NCBI GenBank assembly: GCA_029204225.1
Contig: CM055113.1
Coordinates: 21,771,605-21,835,604 of the forward strand
DNA: 64,000 nucleotides
Direction of reading: 5' to 3'
Origin: Diphasiastrum complanatum
Taxonomy: Eukaryota > Streptophyta > Lycopodiopsida > Lycopodiales > Lycopodiaceae
The position numbers and the translations under genes were made by a program. Below the pieces are notes generated by a model. That model was given only the letters and a program-made list of their open reading frames with translations, made no database searches and was not told where the DNA came from. Positions 26,467 through 37,683 of this stretch are shown piece after piece (within the stretch, counting starts at the first letter, position 1; each line of letters opens with the position of its first letter).

Positions 26467-27640
26467 TTAATCGAATATTACTTCTTCTAGATTTGGAAGT
26501 CCATCTTGCAATGCAAGCCAATTAAAAAAGTGTTTGGCATTGCATACGGTATACCAACCATAGTTGACAGAATCAACCTGCTGGGAGGACTGCAGAATCC
26601 AAATTTGAACATTATGAGATATCGGATCAACGCGCAGGATGTAAGAATAAAATCTACAATGGAAACAAGTGCGCGTCGAACCGATATCAAAAAAAAATTG
26701 ATTGAATATCGGATCAGCGCGCACTTAATGAAAATAAACCAAACAATAACTACAAGGGCTCGTCGAACCGATATTGAAAAATTTATACCTCTGCATCAAC
26801 CATTTTCAGCTGCGAATATGCTTTTGCATTTGGTACTGGAAAGAGTTCCAGTATTTTCTATATATGGGTCCTGGCAACTTTGTGTGTGTGTGTGTAATAG
26901 AGTTCATCTTTAATTAAACTGGATTACACACACCCTCATCATTGACATACAAGGACAACAAATTTAAGCTCCAATGATCACTGAAATCAGAAAACAATAA
27001 ATTCATGAGAATCAATGTGAAATCAAAATTCAATAAAATAAAATCTGAAAAATAGACACTTACTTTGTTATGTATGACAGCATGAGAATTGGAGTTCCCA
27101 GTCTGATGTATTGAAGCATATCATCGTGCAGACTTTTGAAATTAGGAAAATCAAATGCAGCCATGAATTGAAGGGGAAACAATGCAACATCTATAGACAA
27201 TGGGGTCTGGAAGAACTCCATCCAATACTGAATTGCCCCACCTCCTACATTGTCCCCTAGCATTTTATCCCTACTTTCTAATTCACCAGTATCTAAACTA
27301 GAAAGGGAGAGACCGGCATTGGTCTTTGGCATCCTAAAACTGTATCGAGGACCTAAACCTTTAAGATATGTATTTAAAAATTGGTCATACTGTACATATT
27401 GAGGAGTATTTACAAAAGCAAGTGCAGGGGGTGACAGAAGTAATACTGATAAACCACATAAAGAATTGTCATTCAAAATTGATTCTACCTTTACACTAAC
27501 AAAATCATCTAAATCGCTTTCAATAACAGGAGCAGGGGAACTAATATTTACAGGTTTAGGAGGAGGAGATTTAGGAGGTGGAGATTTATTAGGAGAGGAA
27601 GATTTAGCAGGAGAAGTTAAAGATGGAGTGGGAGGAGGCC
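26467..27640 (-). pseudogene. Ulp1/C48-like cysteine peptidase fragment, spliced, catalytic Cys apparently lost
   Basis: Three minus-strand exons can be read in phase. Exon a (27640-27064): a Pro/Lys/Ser-rich stretch, then MLGDNVGGGAIQYWMEFFQ and an LHDDMLQYIRLGTP region; donor GTAAGT. Exon b (from 26980 after TTTCAG): DHWSLNLLSLYVNDEG, with the first nucleotide completing the codon left by exon a. Exon c (from 26589 after TCTGCAG): SSQQVDSVNYGWYTVCNAK to a TAA at 26467. The order W/N-rich helix, HW, Q, then D-S-x-N-x-G fits Ulp1 proteases, which remove SUMO-like modifiers and are often carried by plant transposons. The expected Cys before Gly reads Tyr, and the Asp motif is not seen. The assignment rests on motif order and is tentative. 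It is flanked by broken LTRs on both sides. Confidence 0.42.
26619..26774. repeat. two tandem 87-bp inverted-repeat units
   Basis: Left arms ATATCGGATCAACGCGCA (26619) and ATATCGGATCAGCGCGCAC (26706) each pair with a right arm (GTGCGCGTCGAACCGATATC near 26669 and CTCGTCGAACCGATATT near 26759). Same architecture and arm sequence as 9211-9452, with a different loop. They lie in the inferred intron before exon c of the peptidase-like fragment. Confidence 0.75.
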
Positions 27641-27919
27641 CTCCTAATATGAAACCCTAGCCTAGATCCTAGAGTTATGCTTGGTAGGTAGCTAGTTGGC
27701 AAATTTTCACCTTAAACTTAGGTGTAGGTCCTATAAAGTAGGGATGACCACCAAATAGAAATGACCAACTCTCTTAACTTGACCTAACCTACATTAGAAG
27801 TGGGTTCCCATGTGACATTTTGGCCATACATGTGTGGAACCCAATTATGTACAAAATTTACACTATTCTTCATGGTTTTTTATCAAGCTAGATTTGCCAT
27901 TTTTTGGCAATTCTTCACA
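27641..27919 (-). repeat. copia C 3' LTR, truncated
   Basis: On the minus strand it starts TGTGAAGAATTGCC at 27919 after the purine tract TTTGAGGAG, and matches the LTRs at 42803-43496 and 59769-60458 for about 280 bp (words CTTGATAAAAAACCATG, ACCAAGCAT/ATGCTTGGT). It ends near 27641, next to the peptidase-like fragment. Confidence 0.8.
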
Positions 27920-30099
27920 CTCCTCAAATTTAGCTTGATCTATTTACAACTCTTTTGTAAGATGAATGAATGCTTTAGAAGTGTCCAAAAAACCAGCTAC
28001 AAACAAGAAACTTTTGAGACTCCAATAGAGAATGATGTCCATGAAAGGAACCCTTACAAAATGTTATACAAATGTGTCTATATACATGTAGCACACTTCA
28101 AAAATTATACATCATGCCAAGCCATGGATTCCAAGACATTTTGTGCACTTAAAGATACATCAATAAAACTATTAAGTGCATACATAATGTTTCCAGTGAC
28201 AACTTGCCTTGCTTGATCCATATGATTGAGCCTAGATGGCTCCATCTTGATACTCAAGGTTCTTCTTGGAGTCCTCGGGTCTTGATCTTGCTCCTCCACT
28301 TGACTTGACTCCAAAAAATCAATGAATTGAATAAATTGTTGATCCAAAGGTTCTTCTTCAAGTTTACAAATCTTCCACTCTTGGAAGATCACATTTCCAC
28401 CATTGACAAATCCTTTGGTGGAAAACAAGTAGATTCTACAATCTCTACTTAAAAAGCAAAACACTACCATTATTCCTATCATTGAAATAGGATAATCTTT
28501 GGTTCTTACATTGGAATGATCATGCACAAAGCATGTGGACACAAAGACTTACAAAGCAAACGATGTTTCATCTTTTATGACTCTATTCAAACTATTACAA
28601 AAATATTTATCCAATGAAATTGTTTTATCAACAACAAATTAGATTTCAAAGCATCTCATTTCATTGTCTTGTCATACAAAGTAATAAACACCATAATCTT
28701 AAAGGTAAGACCCAAGTCACCTCATGTCTACTAGTACTTTCCATAAAGTATTCAAAGATAGTAGACTCTCCAATGCTCACCACCCTTGCAAGATGCACAC
28801 TTGAATGGACAATTTGCATGCAATTTGATGACTCAGCCATTGTCATTGAGGACTCCCTTGGAACTCTCATGCTTTGAGGTTGATCCTTAAGATCTTCCTC
28901 CTTTTGATGCTCCTCCTCAATGCAAGCAAGATCACACTTTTCCAAGATCTCCTCTTGAGTGATCTCCTCCTTTGCCAAGCTCACCCTCTCAAAAACAACA
29001 CTAGCTTCCAACTTAAACAATCTTCCGTGCTTAAATCCCTTTGCAATGCAAATGTCATTCTTCAAGATGAAACAAACAACATGCTTAAAGTGGACATCCA
29101 AATCACTTTCTAAGAGTAGAAGACCAACACTATGCATATTTTTGGTGATTGATGCTACATAAGGGACATTTTCTAGATCCATGTACTTTGAGGATTCTAG
29201 ACACAAAGAGATGGTGCCAAGGCTATCTATCCTACACTCTTCATCATTTGCAGTAAAGACAAACTTTTTAGCATCATTGAAAGAGTGTAAGGTTGAGAAA
29301 AAGTCCTTTTCACAAGACATGTGGGAGCTAGCCCCACTACCGATCCACCAATTGTCTCTTGAATTGCTATTGCTTGTTGGTTTGAGCTTGATGCAGCATC
29401 CTCTTCTTTGGCCTCCTTTGGATGCTTCTTCTTTCCATTGGTCTTCTTTTTTCCTTTGAATGAGAAATTGGATTCTTCATCTCCATCCTGCAAAGACAAT
29501 GAACTCATTCTTGCCTTGGTGTGGAGCATCCTACACTCTTCAGCCACTAATACACAGTGAAGTTTTTCTATAGTTGGCAAAGTGTCTTGAATGGCAAAAC
29601 TTTGGACCAAATTTGCAAAGTTATCTCCTAGACCATTAAGAACAATTTGTACAAGCTCTCCATCATGAATCTTCTCTCCAATGGAAGCCAACTCCCTATT
29701 TAGAGACTTGATTTTGAGTACATATTCATGTGCACTCTCCTCACTTCTCCTCATGCTTTGCAAAATTTGATTTCTAAGCATAAGTACTCTAGAAGTGTTG
29801 CTTGATTCATAGATTGATTTTAAAGACTCCCAAGCCGCTGTAGCACTAGTACATGATGATACTTATCTCAAAAGATCATTGCTTACATTCATCTTCACAC
29901 AATGAAGTGCTAGCCTAGATCTCTTCTTGTATTTGATCAACTGATGTGCGCCACCTAGAGATTCATCTTCATCATCAATCAAGAACTCATAAAGGTCTTG
30001 GAGCACCATTAGTGACTCCATCCTAACCTTCCAGATAGAATAGTTTCTAGAATTCAATCTCTCCCTAGCTTCTAGAAGGTATTCTCCAATAGATCCCAT
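27920..30099 (-). pseudogene. copia C gag-protease with large internal deletion
   Basis: Gag starts at the minus-strand ATG at 30099 (MGSIGEYLLEARERLNSRNY) and resembles the gag at 61091. There is a stop at 29863-29865, then a frame to about 29230. The zinc knuckle is missing: the gag tail fuses into a protease-like stretch (SSHMSCEKDFF; the Asp region reads WIGSG). After the protease the sequence jumps to the acidic linker that normally follows integrase (28660-28900), then to a second linker-like piece (28105-28400). Integrase, RT and most of RNase H are absent. A PBS lies at 31001-31019. Confidence 0.85.
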
Positions 30100-31000
30100 C
30101 TTACTAGTGAATTCTACACACAAGAAATAGATTTGATTGACTTTGAAACTCACAAAGGTCTCACACTTGTAGTGTTTCACTCAAATGAGATTTCTAATCC
30201 AACAAATGGACTTATAATCTAAGTTCTAGCAGTACTCTTGAGAAAATCAATGAACACAAAGTAGATTGAACTTCTCGACCCTCCCTAAGTTCATTTTTAG
30301 AATTTTTCCACTAGAAACTTACTTGAAATGCACAAAGATTCAAGTAGCAAGATCCCCTTGATCTTGATTCAAAAGAAGTTTTTGGAAGAATCCTACAAAA
30401 CAATGCTCAAGAAAATTGATTTTGATTTGAACCTAGAAACACACAAAGGTTTCACTTTGTATTGATTACCTCAAATTTGACTTATAGACCCCTCTTTGGA
30501 CTTCTAGTCACAGTTCTTACACTCCCTCGCAAAGAAGAAATGAAGTTAGATGAGAATCTAACAAAGACTTATCAAATCCTACCAATTTTCACCATTTTTG
30601 CACAAAAACATGAATAACTCTCACTCACACACTTTGATGTACTTTCAAGACCTGTAAAAAAAGTTTATAGGACCTGTTTTCAGCCTAGATAAATTAGATC
30701 TCATGACCCTATGTCAAATCTAATCAATGGCACTTGATCTTGGTAGCTTATCCTAGGATTTCCACCAAAATTACATCGAAAGCTCTCAAATTGAATTTTT
30801 AATGATAAAATGAATAACATGCATTAAATGCAGGTTCAAAGGTGCCCAAACATGTGAGCAGTATGGATTTGGGTCCCTACCAAGTTTGGGATCAAATCCC
30901 CTCACCAAAATCAAGATTCTAGCTTGCCCTCTCAATACTAGCTTTTAGCATGAAAACTTGCTATAAATGGATTTGCTTCTCATCAATGGCTTATGCTCTT
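30100..31000 (-). other. copia C untranslated leader
   Basis: Non-coding leader between PBS and gag, similar in order to 60480-61090 of element E (read on the opposite strand). No gene. Confidence 0.65.
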
Positions 31001-31030
31001 GTACTTGGATCTGATACCATGTGAAAGTAC
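31001..31030 (-). other. PBS and LTR stub of copia C
   Basis: On the minus strand: GTACTTTCACA (LTR end, 31030-31020) followed by TGGTATCAGATCCAAGTAC (31019-31001). Only 11 bp of the 5' LTR remain before the sequence switches to another copia fragment on the plus strand. Confidence 0.85.
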
Positions 31031-32246
31031 GGATGCTTGTTTGATCAAAAAGGAAGGTGAATTGATTGCAAAAGGGAAGAGGCAAGGTAAATTGTTCAAA
31101 CTTGATGCTTGTGTTGTTGCTAAACAAGTTGGATGTATGAAAAAGAGGCAATATTCAATGCAAGATATATGGCACAAGAGATTGGGGCATCTCAACTTCA
31201 AATCATTGGAGGGGATGGCAAAGAGGGAAGCTGTTTTTGGTTTTCCCAATTTTCTAACATGAATCATGTTTGTGAGCAATGTGCTTTATCAAACTCAACA
31301 AGAGATCTACATCAAGATCAAGTAAGCCTTTTCAACTTGTGCATTCAGATATTTAGCAATGGTGGTGCTAAGATGTATGTGACATTTATTGATGATTTTA
31401 GTAGATTTTAATGGGTTTGTCTACTAAAGAGCAACGATGAGGTGTTTGATGTCCTTATAAAGTTCAAGATTGCAAGGGAGGTCCAATTCAACACCAAAGT
31501 CAAGTGCTTGAGGAGTGACAATGGTGGTGAGTACATGTCTACCAAATTCAAACCATTTTGTGATGCAAATGGGATCAAGAGGGAGCTCACAACTCCAAGG
31601 ACATCACAACAAAATGGAGTGACCGAGAGGAGGAGTAGAACCTTATGTGAAGGAGCCAAAACAATGAGGTTAGGTGCCAATCTTTCTAAACCTTTTTGGG
31701 GTGAAACTTTTTTGTGTGCCAATTTTCTATGCAATAGATGGCCAAGTGTTGTCTTGGATGGAAAGACACCTTTTGAGATGCAATTTGGTAGGAGGCTAAG
31801 TGTCAAGTTTTTCAAAACTTTTGGATGTGTTTGTTATATCAACATTACTCTTGATGATAGGACAAAGGAGGATCCATCTTCAAAGAAAGGTATATTTGTT
31901 GGTTATAGTGAGGTGAGCAAGGCTTATAAAGTTTATATTCCTTCAACTAAGAAAGTGGTCATAGGAAGAGATATCATTTTTTATGAAGGAAACATTCCAA
32001 AAGTTCCTTCATGTGGTGATGTGGTGATTGGATCTAATATTTTTGATGTTGATGATACTTTGGATGTTGATGGTGAAGAGTCTTCTCCAAGTCAAAAGCC
32101 AAGGAGGACATCAAGGAAAAGGCAATAACCTTCAAGCCTCAGTTATGATGAAAAGGATAAACAGATTTTTGGTGGTACAAATTATGCTTTCCTAACCTCT
32201 TTTGATGAACCTACATGTGTAGATGAAGCAAGGCAAAAAGAATAGT
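31031..32246 (+). pseudogene. copia F fragment: protease end, integrase, start of RT linker
   Basis: Begins mid-protein (KKEGELIAKGKRQGKLFKLD), then the pre-integrase region (IWHKRLGHLNFKSL), a frameshift near 31255, and integrase from 31372 (MYVTFIDDFSRF) with a TAA at 31409. The long frame 31442-32128 holds RSDNGGEY and GVTERR, the GYSEVSKAYKVY region and the basic SQKPRRTSRKRQ linker, then a stop. It ends at 32246 in the linker before RT. Distinct from the B, D and E families. Confidence 0.88.
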
Positions 32247-32341
32247 GTTGAAGAGTTTGCGGATCCCAAGGCAACCCTAATCCTAGTTAATAAGTGAGAG
32301 GGATTTGGCACTCTGCGTGTGTAAGAAACCCACTACAATTT

Positions 32342-32359
32342 TGGCGCCATTGCCGGGGA
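32342..32359 (+). other. primer-binding site of gypsy 2
   Basis: TGGCGCCATTGCCGGGGA, four bases after the LTR end. One base off the TGGCGCCGTTGCC type site used by many plant gypsy elements. Confidence 0.85.
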
Positions 32360-32950
32360 GCTACGCCAATTTTTCAATTTGCAGCATGTTTGTTGGATGG
32401 TTAGATTGCATTAGACATCTTGTTGTGGCATGAATATTGTTAGATTTTCATTTAGGGTTAGTTTGGGATTGATTTTATTTGATTTGAGGGGATTTGCTTG
32501 TTAGAAAAATCTAATCTGATTATAAAACAGGGAAAGCTATTCAAATCACCAATCTTAAGATCCATTTGGATCTAAGATATCAGAGAAAATAACAAAAATC
32601 GATCAAATCTGCCAGATTTTGGTCAAAAGGAGACAAAAAACATCATCTGAGCTTATAATTGTTTATTCTCTTTCAAGAAACCTTCGTCGAGTTGTAGACA
32701 CCTTCGGTTTTGTTCATAGAACCTTCAGTTTGAAAGGCGAAGATTAATTCCCAGCAGATTTTCAGAAACATCAAAAAATCCGCAAAAAAAAACACCAAAA
32801 AATCACCAAAACCCTAAAAAACAAAAAAAGAACCTTCGCCCAATTCACTGTGCATAGGTGTGGTTCAAATCTATCTACTGCCAATTTGGCAAAGAACAAT
32901 ACCAAAAATAAAAGGGTTTTCAGAGGATAAGTTGTCATATTGTCATATTT
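32360..32950 (+). other. gypsy 2 leader
   Basis: AT-rich non-coding sequence with repeated AACCTTCG words (32681, 32830) that recur in the 3' region of the same element (39230-39610), supporting a single element from 32.2 to at least 39.6 kb. Confidence 0.6.
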
Positions 32951-34233
32951 TTGCCAAAAAAATCATCTTTTTGCAAAAATACCAGTATTACTCTTGATCC
33001 TTCATCCACCACTATTGCATCAACAAATGCCAACACTACTGCAAAAATGATGTTCAATGAGTTCGAGATACTTGGGAAGAACCAGCAGAAACATATGGAA
33101 AAATTGCAGTCGCAATTTGATGAGAAGATCAAAGCATTGGAAAATTTCCACGGACAAGCAAACAAGGAACCTGAAAAGTTTTTTGTCTGGTGTTCTATTT
33201 GTACAGAAAATCACACAATGAATGAGTGTCCTCAATTGAAAAAATAAATGAATATTAGTGTTTGCCATTTGTGTAATTTGCCTGATCATGAGACTGCTTT
33301 TTGCAACTTCAACCCTCGGATAATTCAGCAACGGTATGTTCAAATGGGATATCGAGAACCACAATATGGAGGAAATCCAGCAGCTAGACCGCGACAATCT
33401 GCTCTTCATACCCAGAACGTTTAGCCTTACCTTCCCCACCAAAGCACTCTGCTCCTCCTGCCAATTTGATGAAACCAGAACCATACATAAGTGCTGAGCA
33501 ATGGAACTATGGTACTGATCAAGAAGGTGGATTTTCAGGAGGATCTTCAGAACAGTATGTTATTTATGTTGTTGCTCAACAACAAGCCTCTAGAAATTGA
33601 ACCAAAGCACCACTTGGATGCTTTGCATATGGAGAAAATCACAGAGTTGCAGAATGTCCAAATAAAGAAAAATTTGTACCATTCTGTCGTGACTGTGGTT
33701 ATGGGCATTGCTATAAAGACTGTCCAACAAAACCTAAGCCACCACCAGCTACAGCTCCTGTAAATTTGATAACAATCAAGCGAAGACCAGGAGCTCAGAA
33801 TAAACCAAGTGCACCCTTGAATAAACCAGTAGCGGATCTAGTACCTGTTGATTCTATACCATTGAATGATACATCAATAGCATTGGGACTCTATCCAAAT
33901 CCTCATGTAGAAAAATGAAGATATCAAGATATGAGGCAGTGTAGTAAACATCTGCAAGAAGAAGAGGAGCTTGAAGCTGCTAAAGCAACAACAGAAGTTC
34001 ATTCTTCATCATTGCATCCACCAAGAAATTCACGTATGGATATGAATGACCAGTTGCATCATCATGAAAAACCCTTCAAGATGACTGAACCGGGAGCACC
34101 ACAAACAGAACTGCTCATAAATATTTTGTCTAGTAAGATCAACATTTCATTGGGAGAGTTCTTCAAGTTGGTGCCAAAAGCAAAAGAAGTCTTAGTGCAA
34201 AAGTTAGCTCAAGTTGAACCAGAAGTCCATCAG
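32951..34233 (+). pseudogene. gypsy 2 gag-like region with four zinc-knuckle motifs
   Basis: Several frames interrupted by stops (33245, 33421, 33598, 33916). Knuckles: CSICTENHTMNEC (near 33190), CHLCNLPDHETAFC (near 33262), a broken one reading CFAYGENHRVAEC (second Cys as Tyr, near 33620) and CRDCGYGHCYKDC (near 33680). A coiled, Gln/Lys-rich stretch precedes them (about 33055-33170). I see no classical gypsy capsid signature, so the capsid is deleted or divergent. The last part (33931-34233) is charged and joins, across the solo LTR, to protease sequence at 34979 in the same frame. Confidence 0.7.
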
Positions 34234-34973
34234 TGTGAAGAATTGAAAAAGATTATCTATGTTAGATATAGGGGTCTTATTTATGTTTTTTACATCAAGC
34301 ATGTAGGTGTAGGATGTTGATAGGTACAAATTTGGCATAGATGGCAAATTAGGCATTTTCACTTGTAATGCCACTATTGAGCCAAAATAGAGTAAGAGGC
34401 TAAAATCGTGCCAATTAGAGTGTAGACAAGTGTAATGCTTTTTTTTGATGAATTCTAAGAGGTCCAATAGGATTTAGAGGTGGAACCATGTGTGGTCCAA
34501 TAGGAATTTGAGGTGTGCTTGAATATAGTCCAATAGAATTAAGAGGTGCATGGATCAATGGTCCAATAGGATTAAGAGGTGACAAAGTATGGTCCAATCA
34601 TAGTTAAGCATAGTGGTAGCTCATGGATCTACTAGTATCATTGTACTTTTCATTTTGAAGCTAATTGATTTGGTGATCATATGGATTTTGAGTGTTATTG
34701 GATTTCTAGCTTTCTCTCTCTACCCGAGAGCTCATGATGTTTTTTCTCTCTCTACCCAAGGAGAGGAGCTTGTTTTTATTTAGATTATTTTTTTAACACT
34801 TCCCACACGTGTGAGTGAGAGTTGGAAGTGATTGAATGCATGTAGTAGTGTGTTTTTGCCATAGGATCTAAGATTGATCTTGAATCTCAATCTAGTCTTG
34901 ATCTTGGTGCATCTACACACCTTAGGAGATCACAAGTACATGTTGTGGACAATCCACACGTGTGAATTCAACA
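34234..34973 (+). repeat. copia solo LTR nested in gypsy 2
   Basis: 740 bp from TGTGAAGAATTG to GTGTGAATTCAACA, flanked by a perfect 5-bp duplication ATCAG (34229-34233 and 34974-34978). Removing the LTR and one copy rejoins the gypsy reading frame, which confirms the borders. No PBS or coding sequence follows, so this is a solo LTR. It contains CACACGTGTG twice (34804, 34955) and CT-rich words. Same family as 44557-45376. Confidence 0.93.
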
Positions 34974-34978
34974 ATCAG

Positions 34979-35705
34979 GAGCCACTTTTTTGTGCTGGAT
35001 TTGAAGAATCTAACGAAGTACTCCATGTTGGAGCTGCTTGGAGTGAACAAAAGAATATCACTCTACCGATACAACATAGACAATTTTCTAAGGAAGCAGC
35101 TGTGATAGATGGCAGTTCAGGAGTTAACCTAATTTCTACAAAGATATGTGCAAAATGGGGCCTCACAAAGATCAAGCCTGCTACTTTTGCCATTAAGCTA
35201 GCTGATCATACGACAGTTCGTCTGCGAGAAATGGTTGAAGATATACCTGTCATAATTGCGGGAGCATGGTTTGTCATTACTTTCGTAGTGATGGACTTAC
35301 CAGAAGTGCCAAATGTCTACCAAATTCTATTGGAACGTCGCGCAAGTAATTCATAACTGGGGTACCAAAAAAATCACTTTTGAAAATCGTGAACGTGCAG
35401 TTAAAGTTGGTCCTACAACTTGGACTATCAAACCAATAGTTCAAAAAGAAGATGACGATTCGTCAACAATGGATCACACTTGTGACCGTCCAGAGAAAAA
35501 TTTGGGAGTTCATTACGATTCTCAAATGGATACTGTCAATTGGAGTGGAGCTCTTGCAACAATTGATTGTACAGCAGGATATATGAGTCAACAAGATAAT
35601 CAATCAGATTTGAATGAGATTTTCTTATTAGATCAAACTTTGGATACACCAATCACGTTTCCACTGTATGTGCTGATCAGCGGAACCTATACCAGATTCG
35701 ATTGA
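34979..35705 (+). pseudogene. gypsy 2 aspartic protease region
   Basis: Reads EPLFCAGFEESNEV, then the retropepsin-like VIDGSSGVNLIS (near 35108; the usual D-S/T-G is not exact) and the downstream FVVMDLPEVPNVYQILL. A frameshift near 35335 moves the continuation (VIHNWGTKKITFENRERAVKV) into another frame to 35705. The protease would cut the element's own polyprotein; it is inactive here. Confidence 0.75.
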
Positions 35706-36081
35706 GGATGATCTCATACCTGTGAGTCATGCCTTGACTTATGATGGCAATGCTGAACTTACGGATGAGCAGATTCTAAATCATATGGATCCGACCAGAT
35801 TTGGAGTGTGTAATGTTCCTGATGACTACAAAGAAACAAGCTAAGCAACATTATAATAGTCCTGAAATGGGAAAACTCTCCTCAAAAGATTGATTCAAAG
35901 AATGTGCCACCCTTACTAGATAAAGGCAAAGGAAAAGTCAAGGATGATTCTACAAGTCAGAATTCTAGCAAGACATCATCGTCTCGGAAGTCATCACCTC
36001 CACGATCAATTCTTGCTAAGAAGGCTAAGCGAAAATCCAAGACAAGTCCTTTCAAAAAGGAACAAACAGATGTAGTCCAGT
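35706..36081 (+). other. gypsy 2 protease-RT spacer, broken frames
   Basis: Lys/Ser-rich linker (35904-36080) in several frames. No separate gene. Confidence 0.6.
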
Positions 36082-37190
36082 ATGATATGCCCGAGCATTT
36101 TAAATGTGGTTATCATGTTACCTAAAGCACATCGTGAACCTGAAGAACATGTGCCAGAATCAAAAGAGGTTTACGATGGCCCAGCTAGGATGCAGCCAAT
36201 GAATCTTGCTGAACCAGGAGAACCGAAAAAGATTGTACAAGTTGGATCACAACTTAATCCTGAACAGTATCAAGCACTCCGCATGTTACTTATTAAGCAT
36301 CAGGATTGCTTTTCTTGGACTTATCAAGATCTAAAGGGTATTCTGACATCAGTGATTGAACATACCATACCTTTAGTACCTAATGCAGTTCCAAAGGTTA
36401 CAAAGTTCTATCGCTATAATCCTAATGTTGCAAACCTGATAAAGAAAGAACTTCAAAGATTGCTTGACGCCGATTTCATTTATGAGATCGAGCATACCGA
36501 ATGGATTTCACTGATTGTCATTGTTCCTAAGAAAAATGAGAAATTGCGAATCTGTGTGAATCTCAAAGCATTGAACAAAGTGACGCGAAAGGATAACTTT
36601 TTGTTACCTTTTACTGAAAGCATTTTGGATCGCCTTGCTGGATCAAAAGCTTATAGTTTCTTGGATGGATTTAGTAGTTACAACCAAATTAAGATTGCAC
36701 TTGCTGATCGCCACAAAACCGCTCTATGCTTACAAAGTAATGTCGTTTGGACTCTATAATGCACCAAGTTCGTTCCAAAGAGTAATGCAATTTGCTTTTA
36801 AAGATTATCTACAAAAATTCCTTGAGATTTACTTGGATGACCTGGGAGTCCATAATAGTATAGATGCAGACCACCTGGATCGATTCCAGAAAGTATTTGA
36901 AAGATGCTGCAAATATCAGATTTCTCTAAATCCAGAAAAATACCAGATATGGGTTTCCCACGGAGTGTGCTTGGACATGTGATATCAAGATATGGTATTG
37001 CCACAGATTATTCTAAGATCAAGATTATTGTGGAATTGCCACCACCAACCACGATTCGTGGAATTTATGTGTTTATGGGTCATGCGAACTACTATCGAAT
37101 TTTTATTATCTTCTTTGCGGATTTAGCATGACCTATATACAAATTGACAATGTTGTTCCTATTTGGATAGTAGAAGTGTTAGAAGCTTTT
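36082..37190 (+). pseudogene. gypsy 2 reverse transcriptase
   Basis: Frame 36082-36759 carries the RT fingers and palm (NPNVANLIKKELQRLLDADF, IVIVPKKNEKLRICVNLKAL, FLDGFSSYNQIKIA). After a shift near 36720 the next frame has the catalytic box IYLDDLGVHN near 36830. A stop at 36980 and further shifts break the thumb and connection (37000-37131). YLDD-type catalytic residues remain, but the frame is dead. Confidence 0.9.
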
Positions 37191-37199
37191 GAAAAGTTA

Positions 37200-37683
37200 A
37201 AAAAAACATTAACTGCGTTCTCCAGATTGGACGATAGAATTTCCTGTTCATACGGATGCCTCAAAATATGCCATTGGATCAGTTTTGATGTAGCCGGGTG
37301 ATTATAAGAAGGATTATCCTATACGATTTGCAAGCAGACAACTTACAGATCCGGAGAGAAATTATTCAACAACAAAACGTGAAGCATTAGCCATGATTTT
37401 TTCTGTTCAAAAATTTTGTCACTACCTCATGGAAACGCACTTTGCATTTTATACGGATCACCAGCCATTACTTTACTTGGTAAACAAGACATGCAATACT
37501 GGACGTATTGCAAGATGGTTATTGTTGTTGACTGGATTTGACTTTCGCATTGTGGTTCAAAAGGAAAAGCAACATTATCTAGCCGATTACATTTCACGAA
37601 TCGAATCTGCACCAGTTAATACGGAAGTGGATGATGAACTACCAGATGCTGCATTGTTCTATGTTGAAGCAGTACCTGAGTGA
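37200..37683 (+). pseudogene. gypsy 2 RNase H
   Basis: Starts with the HTDAS-like RNase H entry (in another frame near 37245), a TAG at 37291, then FASRQLTDPERNYSTTKREALA near 37330 and YTDHQPLLYLVNK near 37450, ending with a stop after 37680. Order and wording fit gypsy RNase H. Confidence 0.85.

Noticed and set aside
27466-27660. Plus-strand Gly-rich open frame
   Set aside because: It is the antisense of the Pro/Lys-rich stretch of the minus-strand peptidase-like exon, which has better splice and frame support.
34315-34319. TGTTGATAGG as the left end of the solo LTR at 34.3 kb
   Set aside because: Similarity to the minus-strand copy extends further left, and only the TGTG at 34234 gives matching 5-bp duplications and restores the gypsy frame.
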